Notes under the pieces: model-generated | What the model saw: only the letters and a program-made list of their open reading frames with translations | What the model was told of the DNA's origin: nothing | Databases searched by the model: none | Source: Saprospiraceae bacterium | GTDB taxonomy: Bacteria > Bacteroidota > Bacteroidia > Chitinophagales > Saprospiraceae | Assembly: GCA_020628755.1 (NCBI GenBank) | Contig: JAHDEQ010000027.1 | Location: 1 to 6,311 of the forward strand | Reading direction: 5' to 3' | DNA length: 6,311 bases | Translations under genes and position numbers: made by a program | Shown: positions 1 through 6,306 of the stretch, piece after piece | Numbering within the stretch: position 1 is the stretch's first letter | Layout of the letters: the number at the start of each line of letters is the position of its first letter

Positions 1-656
1 TTTGGTAGGGTCAATTTTTTTCCTTTGTCGCCGAATGCTGCTTTGGCAGCATCGTGGTCAATTTTGATATATCCGAACGAATCAAAATGGCATCCGACTA
101 TATTATCACACTCTATAAAATCACTGGCCAAAACGGCATCTTCATAACCCATTGTAAAATTATCGCCCACAGGTAAAATTGCAAAATTGAGTGCAGGACA
201 AGTCATCGGAATCAGTTTCATATCCAAAGTCAAAGCCGTATCACCTGCATGATAAAAACAAGTATCATCTGACCAAATAACAAATCCACCCGAATTGCCA
301 CCATAAGTTCCATCAGGTAGTACACTCGAATGTACTGCATTGACGTATTTTACTGTACCAAAATCAAATTTCCACTTGCCACCGTGATTTAGAGGGTGAC
401 CTTTGAATCCTTTGCCGCCATAATAGGTAACAATTTCGTAATTGGAAATGATGGTCGCACCTGTGTTTTGAGCTATCGTTTCCACATCGGCGACGTGGTC
501 GCCATGTGCATGCGTCAACAATATATAATCCGCCTCTAAAGCATTAATATCCAAATCTTTAGCTAAAGGATTGACAGATAATGCAGGGTCAAACAAAAGT
601 TTTTTTCCATTAAAAGTCATCCCAAAACAGGCTTGTCCGTAGTACGTGATTTCCAT
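1..656 (-). CDS. UPF0173 family metal-dependent hydrolase, 3' end cut by window
   Basis: Reading the minus strand from the ATG at 656-654 gives 218 codons without a stop, running off the left edge. The protein opens METYYG-like (MEITYYGQACF), typical of UPF0173 proteins (YtkL-like), which have a metallo-beta-lactamase fold and are usually about 225-230 residues, so only about ten residues should be missing. Metal ligands are visible: HAHGDH (HxHxDH) at residues 49-54, H109 in VHSS, the HAGDT motif at 136-140 (D139 as the bridging aspartate) and H190 in GCHFDSFGYI. This full set predicts an active binuclear metal hydrolase in the cytoplasm (no signal peptide). The physiological substrate of the family is not settled; the related UlaG is an L-ascorbate-6-phosphate lactonase. 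The gene is divergent from the FMN reductase and has its own promoter at 678-706. The family call is secure; the substrate is unknown. Confidence 0.93.
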   Translation of the reverse strand, partial: MEITYYGQACFGMTFNGKKLLFDPALSVNPLAKDLDINALEADYILLTHAHGDHVADVETIAQNTGATIISNYEIVTYYGGKGFKGHPLNHGGKWKFDFGTVKYVNAVHSSVLPDGTYGGNSGGFVIWSDDTCFYHAGDTALTLDMKLIPMTCPALNFAILPVGDNFTMGYEDAVLASDFIECDNIVGCHFDSFGYIKIDHDAAKAAFGDKGKKLTLP

Positions 657-677
657 TTAAAATCGAATTTTGAACTA

Positions 678-706
678 CAAAGATACTAAATAATATCCGA
701 GATCAA
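678..706 (-). promoter_or_regulatory. Bacteroidota-type promoter of the UPF0173 hydrolase gene
   Basis: On the minus strand, TTG (704-706) lies 18 bp upstream of TATCTTTG (678-685). This matches the Bacteroidota primary sigma consensus TTG / TAnnTTTG. Transcription would start around 670-673, giving a leader of only about 15 bases before the ATG at 656. No Shine-Dalgarno sequence is present, as is usual in this phylum. Confidence 0.7.
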
Positions 707-776
707 TCTCTATCAAAGCCGACAATTTTGAAACAAAAAATATTCTGTTTTCTAAATCATTTTGGGACTTCAAGTG

Positions 777-804
777 TTGTAATGATGTAGAATTTATACA
801 TTTG
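777..804 (+). promoter_or_regulatory. Bacteroidota-type promoter of the FMN reductase gene
   Basis: On the plus strand, TTG (777-779) is followed after 17 bp by TACATTTG (797-804), a perfect fit to the TAnnTTTG -7 element of Bacteroidota. The predicted start is about 5-8 bases downstream, leaving a leader of roughly 25 A-rich bases before the ATG at 836. It is independent of the divergent hydrolase promoter, since the two -7 boxes are about 110 bp apart. Confidence 0.75.
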
Positions 805-835
805 CAACTTATTCTTAGATCACACAAAATAAAAT

Positions 836-1375
836 ATGATAACTGTTATTTCAGGAACAAATAGAACGGGTGCTAAAACCCATATTTTTGCCAAAAAATA
901 TGCTGAACTCTTGAAGGAACATTCTGATGAAGATGTTCGATATTTTTCTTTAGAAAATTTGCCCCAAGATTTTTATCACAATGCTATGTATGCGGAGGCT
1001 GGTCAATCCAAAGACTTAGGAAAAATTCAAGACGAACAACTTTTAGCCGCCTCCAAATGGGTTATTTTTTCGCCCGAATACAATGGGAGCTATCCTGGTA
1101 TTTTGAAATTATTTATTGATGCCATTTCTATTCGCAACTATAAAGGAACATTTGTAGGCAAAAAAGTTGCTTTGCTTGGAGTGGCTTCTGGACGAGCAGG
1201 AAATTTGAGAGGTATGGATCATTTGACGGGCATTTTCAATCATGTGGGAGCTACTGTTTTTCCAAATAAATTGCCCATTTCACAAATAGGTGGAGTCTTA
1301 TCAGAAGAAGCTGAAATCAATGAAGCTACCGTTGAAGTTCTCAAAGGTCATATCACATCTTTCTTGGCATTTTAG
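836..1375 (+). CDS. NADPH-dependent FMN reductase family flavoprotein
   Basis: This 179-residue soluble protein has the flavodoxin-like fold of the FMN_red family (NAD(P)H:quinone or azo-compound reductases such as YieF/ChrR, and FMN reductases), which normally run 175-190 residues, so it is full length. The N-terminal strand MITVISG leads into GTNRTGAKT (7-15), the FMN phosphate-binding loop. SPEYNGSYPGILK (79-91) followed by FIDAIS (93-98) is the family signature contacting the flavin. GVASGRAGNLRGMDHL (115-130) is the second conserved loop. It would use NAD(P)H to reduce FMN bound in the protein and pass electrons to quinones, azo compounds or other acceptors; the physiological acceptor cannot be read from sequence. 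There is no signal peptide, so it is cytoplasmic. The start at 836 is supported by the well-placed promoter at 777-804. It is transcribed alone and ends at the hairpin 1377-1415. Confidence 0.93.
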   Translation: MITVISGTNRTGAKTHIFAKKYAELLKEHSDEDVRYFSLENLPQDFYHNAMYAEAGQSKDLGKIQDEQLLAASKWVIFSPEYNGSYPGILKLFIDAISIRNYKGTFVGKKVALLGVASGRAGNLRGMDHLTGIFNHVGATVFPNKLPISQIGGVLSEEAEINEATVEVLKGHITSFLAF

Positions 1376-1376
1376 C

Positions 1377-1415
1377 AAAAAAAATCCCGCTTTCGATAAA
1401 AGCGGGATTTTTTTT
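1377..1415. terminator. Bidirectional intrinsic terminator between convergent genes
   Basis: A perfect 17-bp inverted repeat (1377-1393 and 1399-1415) with a 5-base loop (CGATA). The GC core ATCCCGCTTT is flanked by eight A on the left and eight T on the right, so either strand yields a hairpin followed by a U-tract. It begins one base after the FMN reductase stop and lies 16 bases past the stop of the convergent 997-residue gene, so it should terminate both. Confidence 0.93.
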
Positions 1416-1431
1416 GTGTGATTATAAGAAA

Positions 1432-4425
1432 TTAATTTACCGAAATCTGAATCGCTCCATTATCAGCTTCACAAACCACACAAGAAGAAGCGGTTGAAAA
1501 ACCAACTGTACCACAACCTGTAGCATCAGAAGTATCCATATCATCGCTTGGATCTGTTGGTATAAGACTTGTTGGCAATCCAGAAACATAGACACGCCAA
1601 TAGGTCGCAGCCCCGTCTGTTGGGGTTGGAGTCGTTGTTGTCCATCCTGTACTGCCATCTGCTGAATATTCTATAACAATACCCGAAGTACAAGTAGAAG
1701 TGGCTTCAAGCGAACAGCCTGAAGGTGCTGTTGCTTGTGGAATTGGATAGACTGTAACTGTTCCACAATCTGAAGGACGACATTGACTTGACATATCGGT
1801 AGCTGAAAAATCAGCTCGTATTGCACAAATATTATACGTTATAGCGGCACAGGTCGTATTAGCAGGAAGTGTTGCGGACAAACTTGCTATGTTTGTATTA
1901 ACATCATAGTTGCTCGTTTCTCCTAAACTACCCGAAGTTGGCGTTGCCGTTGCACCCGCCAAAGTATAAGGATCTGTAATGGCAGTTGTAGAATAGACAA
2001 ACTCTACCTCAGCCGTTGTTGTTACTTCAAAAGTTGCCTCTTCGCCTGTACAAACATCAGTTGTCGAATTGACTGTTGAATAGGTGATTTCAGGCGCTTC
2101 CAAATTGTTAATCACCAAATCCCAATTACAACTCGAACCATTAAAAGCATCCGTAAAAATAAAATAGCTATCGCCTGGCACTAAACCTGGACCTCCTTGA
2201 TCCATAGAAGCCTCATGCAAACCAACAGGACTTCCTTCGACAAATCGGTCATAACACAAAATTGGGTCTTCCCACTCAGGCCCCCAAAGACATTCGGCAT
2301 TTCCAGAGACATCGGGAATGACCGCAAATTGCAAACCAAACAATCCTGTAGCATCTTGGCAAGCGACATTTTGCAAAGCAATTTGAAAATCTTCTAAACA
2401 AACATCCATTGGAACTGTAAAATGATACCAAGTGGTTAATTCCAATTCTGTAATGGGAGAAGATGTTGTATTATCATCCAAAAAACAAGGAATATCTAAA
2501 TTAGGATCTTCACAAGCGGGATCTCCCGTACGGCCAACATTCCAACCTGCATACGTACCATTTTGGGTAAGCATGGTGGCATTGGAACAGTTATCAGAAC
2601 TGGTTGAAAAACGGCATTCCCCACAATCAATACTGGCTTCCCAGCCAGCAGCCGTCACGCCTGCACTAGATACAAATTTGAAGGTTAAGCAACCTGAAGC
2701 ATTGTCAACAGTAGATTTGAGGGTACGCATATCAAGATTTCCAAGGCCTCCAAAAATCCCCATTAAGGGAGCTGTTGTTGCATTATTTCCATCATACACA
2801 TAGAGATAATCAACGTCTTCTTGCGTAGCAAAACTTGTAAATTCCGCCCAAATACACTGGCTTGCATCGCTCGGACAATAGGTCCAAACATTGTGTTCAT
2901 AATTGCCATAACTTCCACCTGCTCCACCCGTGTCTGTAAAACTAACTGGCGTTCCGCAAGTTACCGTTTGTCCACCAGCAGAAGTTTGAGGATTTTGACA
3001 ACCCACACATTCAAATTCAATTTCAAAACCCGTTCCTACTTCTGCACCATTGGTTTGAAAGCGAAAAGTCAAGCAATCGCTTGTTGAATAAATATTTCCA
3101 GGGCGACCATTGCTAACTTCATTCCCTGTATAAGCACTCACCAATGGTGCTGAGGCATCAGCACCATCATAGACATAAAGGTAGTCGTTGCTCGCACTTA
3201 AAGTACCAACAGTACCATCTTCTAAATCAAAAGAAATAAATTCTGCTCTCAAACAATCACTTGCTCCTGCTGGTTTGCATATCGTTATGGTGTAATCTTC
3301 GTCATTGCCATAATTTCCACCTGCACCACTATCTTGTAAAGTTAAGCCAGGCGAGGCATCTGTACCGCAAGTAGCTAAGGTATAAGTATTTCCATCCGAA
3401 CATTCATCTAATATTAAGCTCGTACCAAATGTAGCAGCAGTGCCACCACTCGCACTTATATCAAATGTAGTAGCTCCATCACAGTCAAAATTCCAAACTC
3501 TTGCATACAACACTTCTCCTGGCACTGCACAATCTACTGTGATACTGACCGTACCATTCGTTCCATCATCTTCGCAGGTTATATAATTCATGGGAGATAA
3601 ATTCCCACTTCCAGAAGGTGAATTTTTGTAAATCGCCATAATATGATCTGATCCTGATTGAAATACGGCATCAACTGTAATTTCAACAGGGCCAGAACCA
3701 GGTGTTCCTGGTACTGTGATTTCATACCATAAATCTTCACAAGGATCTATTCCTGTATAAAATTGCGCTTGCTGACCACAAGTATTAGGGGCTACTACAC
3801 CATAAGTTTCATCTTCTAAATTATTAGAATCAGTAATAGATTGACCAGTAAGTGTTGCTCCTCCTACAGTTAAAATCGCTGGATTAGATAAATCCTCTCC
3901 TGTACTACTACTAACTGCTGTAGCTGATATATCAAAAGTCGCATTAGTATTACAATTGAATTCCCATACACGTACATACACGACATCTCCTGCTGCCAAA
4001 TCATATGCTGCAACAATAGGATCTAAACCTGCTCCGTCGCCATCGCAGGTAATTTGAGTCAAAGGCTCGGTACAAGAGCCGACAGCAGTATTGCCAGCAG
4101 TAGAATATATAGCCGCAGTAAGATCGCCTCCGCCGCTATCTAGGTTAACAATAACTCCATTTGAACCAGCAGGGACAGTAACTGCATACCACAAATCTTC
4201 GCAAATACCTGTTCTATCCCAGCCGCCATAAGCAGAGCCATTGATACAGTTTCGTGGGTCAGGCGCAACAGTACAATCTGTTTGGTCAGCTACTACATCG
4301 CTATTGGTCAAGGTTTGACTTGATAGAGTTGCACCAGTAGCCAAAGCACTAGCCGTACAAGGATCTTGTTGTGCATACAATAATCCTGATATAAAAATTA
4401 AAATAAGGGTAAGATATGGTTTCAT
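1432..4425 (-). CDS. Large secreted multidomain protein with tandem PPC-like and CUB-like domains
   Basis: A 997-residue protein beginning with a clear Sec signal peptide (hydrophobic 4-17, cleavage near YAQ at 17-19). Domains in order, judged by motifs: PPC-like beta-sandwiches at about 23-168 and 176-326, each with CEDLWY..TVP, an ITC(D/E)xDG motif and a closing RVWxFxC...FDISA. CUB-like domains follow at about 341-474 and 475-601, each with DYLYVYDG (414-421, 539-546). A divergent PPC-like sandwich spans about 610-775 (TTWYHFTVP at 665-672). Ig-like, Thr-rich segments cover about 776-893 and 894-985. Such domains are binding modules, so an extracellular or surface role in adhesion or glycan/protein binding is likely. 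I see no protease or other catalytic motif. The protein ends CEADNGAIQISVN without a recognisable type IX sorting domain. It is second in a probable operon, 24 bp after the Spy-like gene. The existence of the gene is certain; the role is inferred. Confidence 0.92.
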   Translation of the reverse strand: MKPYLTLILIFISGLLYAQQDPCTASALATGATLSSQTLTNSDVVADQTDCTVAPDPRNCINGSAYGGWDRTGICEDLWYAVTVPAGSNGVIVNLDSGGGDLTAAIYSTAGNTAVGSCTEPLTQITCDGDGAGLDPIVAAYDLAAGDVVYVRVWEFNCNTNATFDISATAVSSSTGEDLSNPAILTVGGATLTGQSITDSNNLEDETYGVVAPNTCGQQAQFYTGIDPCEDLWYEITVPGTPGSGPVEITVDAVFQSGSDHIMAIYKNSPSGSGNLSPMNYITCEDDGTNGTVSITVDCAVPGEVLYARVWNFDCDGATTFDISASGGTAATFGTSLILDECSDGNTYTLATCGTDASPGLTLQDSGAGGNYGNDEDYTITICKPAGASDCLRAEFISFDLEDGTVGTLSASNDYLYVYDGADASAPLVSAYTGNEVSNGRPGNIYSTSDCLTFRFQTNGAEVGTGFEIEFECVGCQNPQTSAGGQTVTCGTPVSFTDTGGAGGSYGNYEHNVWTYCPSDASQCIWAEFTSFATQEDVDYLYVYDGNNATTAPLMGIFGGLGNLDMRTLKSTVDNASGCLTFKFVSSAGVTAAGWEASIDCGECRFSTSSDNCSNATMLTQNGTYAGWNVGRTGDPACEDPNLDIPCFLDDNTTSSPITELELTTWYHFTVPMDVCLEDFQIALQNVACQDATGLFGLQFAVIPDVSGNAECLWGPEWEDPILCYDRFVEGSPVGLHEASMDQGGPGLVPGDSYFIFTDAFNGSSCNWDLVINNLEAPEITYSTVNSTTDVCTGEEATFEVTTTAEVEFVYSTTAITDPYTLAGATATPTSGSLGETSNYDVNTNIASLSATLPANTTCAAITYNICAIRADFSATDMSSQCRPSDCGTVTVYPIPQATAPSGCSLEATSTCTSGIVIEYSADGSTGWTTTTPTPTDGAATYWRVYVSGLPTSLIPTDPSDDMDTSDATGCGTVGFSTASSCVVCEADNGAIQISVN
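2623..3405 (-). repeat. Tandem CUB-like domain pair within the 997-residue protein
   Basis: Residues 341-474 and 475-601 align as two CUB-like beta-sandwiches. Five cysteines correspond: C353/C490, C383/C517, C391/C524, C451/C579 and C473/C601. E376/E510 in the G(N/S)YGNxE stretch, with D414/D539 and D420/D545 in DYLYVYDG, match the acidic residues that bind calcium in many CUB domains. Calcium binding is therefore likely but not shown. Confidence 0.8.
3448..4359 (-). repeat. Tandem PPC-like domain repeat within the 997-residue protein
   Basis: Residues 23-168 and 176-326 are two copies of one domain. Aligned landmarks are CEDLWYAVTVP (75-85) with CEDLWYEITVP (229-239), ITCDGDG (125-131) with ITCEDDG (282-288), and RVWEFNC..FDISA (152-168) with RVWNFDC..FDISA (309-325). 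Cysteines C75/C229, C127/C284 and C158/C315 correspond. The copies are clearly diverged, so this is an old duplication. Confidence 0.8.
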
Positions 4426-4449
4426 GTTTTCGTATTTTATATGTAAGGA

Positions 4450-4950
4450 TTAATAATTGTAAAATTTACCACTAAAAATAGCCTGCACGCCAGTCGCATT
4501 TTTGCGACTGTCATCCTCTTGATTATTCAATCGGATTTTACCATTCGAATCAACATAACCGATATTTTCAGCTTTTAAAAAACTACTCCAAGATTCCACT
4601 TGTTCTGGAGTCAAAATTTGGAGCATTTTATTGTCTCTGTAAAAATCGAGTTGATTTTTTTTCTTTAAAATGGTAGCTGTATTGGCTTGGTATTTTTCTT
4701 TGAGCAATTCCATTTTGGTAATGGTGCGCCGATTGATTTCATCAAGCTCACTTTTTTGCTGTTCAGACAATTGTAAGAGTTTAGAAATCTCTATTGTCAT
4801 TTTTTGAGCCTGAATCATTATCTTATCTTTATCAAGAATCGTCTCCGTTTCATTGATAATTGTAGAATTAGATGCTCCTTTTTCTTGTCCCCAAGAAAAA
4901 GAATAGCTCCATAAGACTAGGGCAAGAAGCAATAATTGTTTTAAGTTCAT
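4450..4950 (-). CDS. Small periplasmic Spy/CpxP-like helical protein
   Basis: A 166-residue protein with a signal peptide (Lys4, hydrophobic 5-19, likely cleavage around SWGQ at 19-22). The mature part is mostly helical and charged. Residues 43-126 carry two motifs of the LTxxQ type, LSEQQ (61-65) and LTPEQ (113-117), in the context LLQLSEQQKSEL and MLQILTPEQVESW. Between them lies a Lys/Glu-rich amphipathic stretch. This spacing and helical content recall the Spy/CpxP family of periplasmic chaperones and stress sensors. The match is by motif only, and the tail (about 130-166, ending GKFYNY) is unlike them. It is the first gene of a likely operon: the next start is 24 bp after its stop, suggesting that it could assist export or folding of the large CUB/PPC protein. 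The start is the only good one, just ahead of the signal peptide. Confidence 0.75.
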   Translation of the reverse strand: MNLKQLLLLALVLWSYSFSWGQEKGASNSTIINETETILDKDKIMIQAQKMTIEISKLLQLSEQQKSELDEINRRTITKMELLKEKYQANTATILKKKNQLDFYRDNKMLQILTPEQVESWSSFLKAENIGYVDSNGKIRLNNQEDDSRKNATGVQAIFSGKFYNY

Positions 4951-4993
4951 AGGTTTAACTTTATTATTAGAAATGTTGAAATAAGTTGTCAGA

Positions 4994-5001
4994 CAAAATT
5001 A
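4994..5001 (-). promoter_or_regulatory. Putative -7 element for the Spy-like/CUB operon
   Basis: The minus strand reads TAATTTTG, fitting TAnnTTTG, and would start transcription about 35-40 bases before the ATG at 4950. It is the only such match I find on this strand in 4951-5403. No TTG lies at the expected distance; the GC-rich palindrome 5006-5026 occupies the spacer and -33 area. A weak or activator-dependent promoter is possible. Confidence 0.45.
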
Positions 5002-5005
5002 CTTG

Positions 5006-5026
5006 CCTGCCTGACGGCTAGGCAGG
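5006..5026. repeat. GC-rich palindrome beside the operon promoter
   Basis: The arms CCTGCCT (5006-5012) and AGGCAGG (5020-5026) are exact inverted repeats around a 7-base centre GACGGCT, with a further G-T wobble inside. It is markedly more GC-rich than its surroundings. It may be a copy of a small dispersed palindromic element or an operator; the sequence alone cannot tell. Confidence 0.6.
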
Positions 5027-5038
5027 TATGAAACCGCC

Positions 5039-5100
5039 AATCTTCACAAAAATTACAAATAACGGACTGAAAGGAGGTTATGCGTAATTATTTGAAGATT
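5039..5100. other. Nested hairpin, candidate structured RNA or element
   Basis: Three inverted repeats are nested symmetrically: AATCTTCA/TGAAGATT (5039-5046, 5093-5100), AATTAC/GTAATT (5051-5056, 5084-5089) and ATAAC/GTTAT (5059-5063, 5077-5081). They are separated by small internal loops of 4/3 and 2/2 bases and leave a 13-base apical loop. That gives 19 pairs in 62 bases. It is seen directly in the sequence; whether it is transcribed is unknown. Confidence 0.4.
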
Positions 5101-5254
5101 TAAAAAGGCGTTTTTCATATTAATTTTTCTGTCTTGCTACTTAGCAATAGCAATAATGTTATTGTATAATAGTTCCTATTGTATTGGAGGAACAACTCCA
5201 TTTGTGCCTTTTAATTCTTGGAAAATCGGATAAGGAATGAAGCAAAGTAGCTTG

Positions 5255-5319
5255 AGTTTATGGGTAAGTTTCCAGTAAAGAACCTAGTAGGTTTTTACTA
5301 AAACAGTAGCTTATAAACT
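5255..5319. other. Second nested inverted-repeat structure
   Basis: AGTTTAT (5255-5261) pairs with ATAAACT (5313-5319) and encloses a hairpin at 5274-5299. In that hairpin AGTAAA/TTTACT and AACCT/AGGTT form 11 pairs around a 3-base loop, with one bulged G at 5280. There is no T-tract on either side, so it does not look like an intrinsic terminator. AGTAGCTT occurs twice nearby (5246-5253, 5305-5312). Confidence 0.35.
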
Positions 5320-5381
5320 ATGGATTAAAAATAGAAATTATCGTTAATTAAAAAGAATAAGAAAAGTAAAAATAGGCTAAA

Positions 5382-5399
5382 ATACCCTGTTCAGGGTAT
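5382..5399 (-). terminator. Likely weak terminator after the 5404-6306 gene
   Basis: ATACCCTG (5382-5389) and CAGGGTAT (5392-5399) form an 8-bp inverted repeat, effectively a 7-bp stem with a 4-base loop. It begins four bases after the stop codon on the minus strand. The following minus-strand sequence is T-rich but interrupted (TTTAGCCTATTTTTAC), so termination may be imperfect. Confidence 0.6.
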
Positions 5400-5403
5400 G
5401 ATT

Positions 5404-6306
5404 TTAATGATAATTCCAAAACTCAATTTCAAATTTTGCAATTTCGGGTTTACGGGCAGGAATATCCCAATTGCCATCATATTGTATGAGAGTTGGTACA
5501 TATTGTTGGCCAAATTTTCCGAGTTCAATTTTCATGGTCACATCAAAATCATAAATGGCTGTGTTATAGGCCAAACGATAATCACGGGCTACCACTTGAA
5601 AATCTTCTTTAGAAAAATAAGTTTGTAGGTTTTTTAGTACTGTTTTGCCTTCTTTTTTTATAAATTCAGGTTTTAAACTTACCGAAAAAACATAGCAATC
5701 TATTTCGTTTTGATAAGTTCGACTGAGTATTTCAAAGTTATAAAAACGACTCATTTTAGGCGAAAAAATAGCCATTTTTTTGCCCAACATTGGCACATCT
5801 ACTTCTTCACCTGGACTAAAAATCAAGGTTTTCAATTCTCGAATATATTGCTCCATTTTGCTTTGAGGTTTGACTTCTTCCAACTTTACATAAGGATCGC
5901 CACAGCGTGTACCATGCGTAAAAAATAAGCGGTCAAGCATCTTTGCTGTATAGTAACGATACTTTTTATTTCGTTTATAAAAATCGCCTTCTACTTGTTC
6001 TTCGAGTACTTGCATCTGTCGGCATTTGCCGTCAGAAGTTTGTTTTATTTGATTATCAAAACTTGCTTTTTTTCGCTCTTTTTTATCAAACAAGTCCATA
6101 ACATTCGATGACTCGTAAGACAAAAATCGAATGTTTTGAAAAGCCTTATAAAAAGACTCATCTTCTTGTACCAACGCTACAAAATCCTCTACCGTAAAGC
6201 GACTGGCCGTCACTTCAAACACATCCAAATCAAAAACAATCTGAAAATCTTCATAGTTAAGCGTATCTTTTTGCTGCGCAAAAAGTTGAGTTCCCCAAAA
6301 AAGCAT
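5404..6306 (-). CDS. Exported protein of unknown function, probable 5' truncation by window
   Basis: At least 300 residues, ending at the TAA at 5406-5404. The N-terminus visible here, MLFWGTQLFAQQ, looks like the end of a signal peptide (cleavage near LFAQ at 8-11). It lacks the positively charged start, and the frame stays open upstream to the window edge (a Leu codon precedes this Met), so the true start probably lies outside. The mature part is mixed alpha/beta and rich in Lys, Glu and aromatic residues, with no membrane segment, predicting a periplasmic or outer-membrane-associated soluble protein. Features include a charged segment at 74-111, C95 and C135 (GKCRQ, TRCGD), and beta-rich stretches at 177-215 and 237-297 (YDFDVTMKIELG, IQYDGNWDIPA). 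I recognise no catalytic motif and cannot assign a family; it resembles conserved Bacteroidota hypothetical proteins. It has its own likely terminator and is separated by 453 bp from the next gene. Confidence 0.85.
   Translation of the reverse strand: MLFWGTQLFAQQKDTLNYEDFQIVFDLDVFEVTASRFTVEDFVALVQEDESFYKAFQNIRFLSYESSNVMDLFDKKERKKASFDNQIKQTSDGKCRQMQVLEEQVEGDFYKRNKKYRYYTAKMLDRLFFTHGTRCGDPYVKLEEVKPQSKMEQYIRELKTLIFSPGEEVDVPMLGKKMAIFSPKMSRFYNFEILSRTYQNEIDCYVFSVSLKPEFIKKEGKTVLKNLQTYFSKEDFQVVARDYRLAYNTAIYDFDVTMKIELGKFGQQYVPTLIQYDGNWDIPARKPEIAKFEIEFWNYH

Larger units (their letters stand above)
4951..5403. other. Intergenic region without a credible gene, rich in inverted repeats
   Basis: These 453 bp separate the ends of two minus-strand transcription units. 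They contain a possible -7 box, a GC-rich palindrome, three AT-rich nested inverted-repeat structures (5039-5100, 5145-5181, 5255-5319) and a hairpin behind the downstream end of the 5404-6306 gene. The longest plausible reading frames are only a few codons to about 13 codons and show no protein character. No tRNA-like cloverleaf or known riboswitch motif was recognised. Confidence 0.7.

Noticed and set aside
1437..1658. Alternative minus-strand frame of 73 codons at the end of the large gene, checked as a possible frameshifted C-terminal domain
   Set aside because: The translation is Gln- and Val-rich with no sorting-domain features, and the main frame continues with sensible Cys-containing sequence to its own stop.
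2197..3087. Several open plus-strand frames of 66-123 codons opposite the large CUB/PPC gene
   Set aside because: They lie antisense within a clearly coding frame that has a signal peptide and domain repeats. Their translations show low-complexity Ser/Arg/Pro character and no domain.
5080..5103. ATG with an AAGGAGG sequence two bases upstream, reading MRNYLKI then stop
   Set aside because: Only seven codons, spacing too short for a normal Shine-Dalgarno, and the phylum seldom uses one. The purine run is better explained as part of the nested hairpin loop.
5238..5279. Short frame MKQSSLSLWVSFQ on the plus strand
   Set aside because: Thirteen codons, no promoter match and no recognisable peptide class.
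4951..5403. Possible CRISPR array, tRNA or insertion sequence in the intergenic gap
   Set aside because: There are no regularly spaced direct repeats, no cloverleaf with a T-loop consensus, no terminal inverted repeats with target duplication, and no transposase remnant.
5398..5928. Plus-strand open frames of 72-76 codons opposite the exported unknown protein
   Set aside because: They overlap a 300-codon frame with protein-like composition and a signal peptide; they are antisense shadows.
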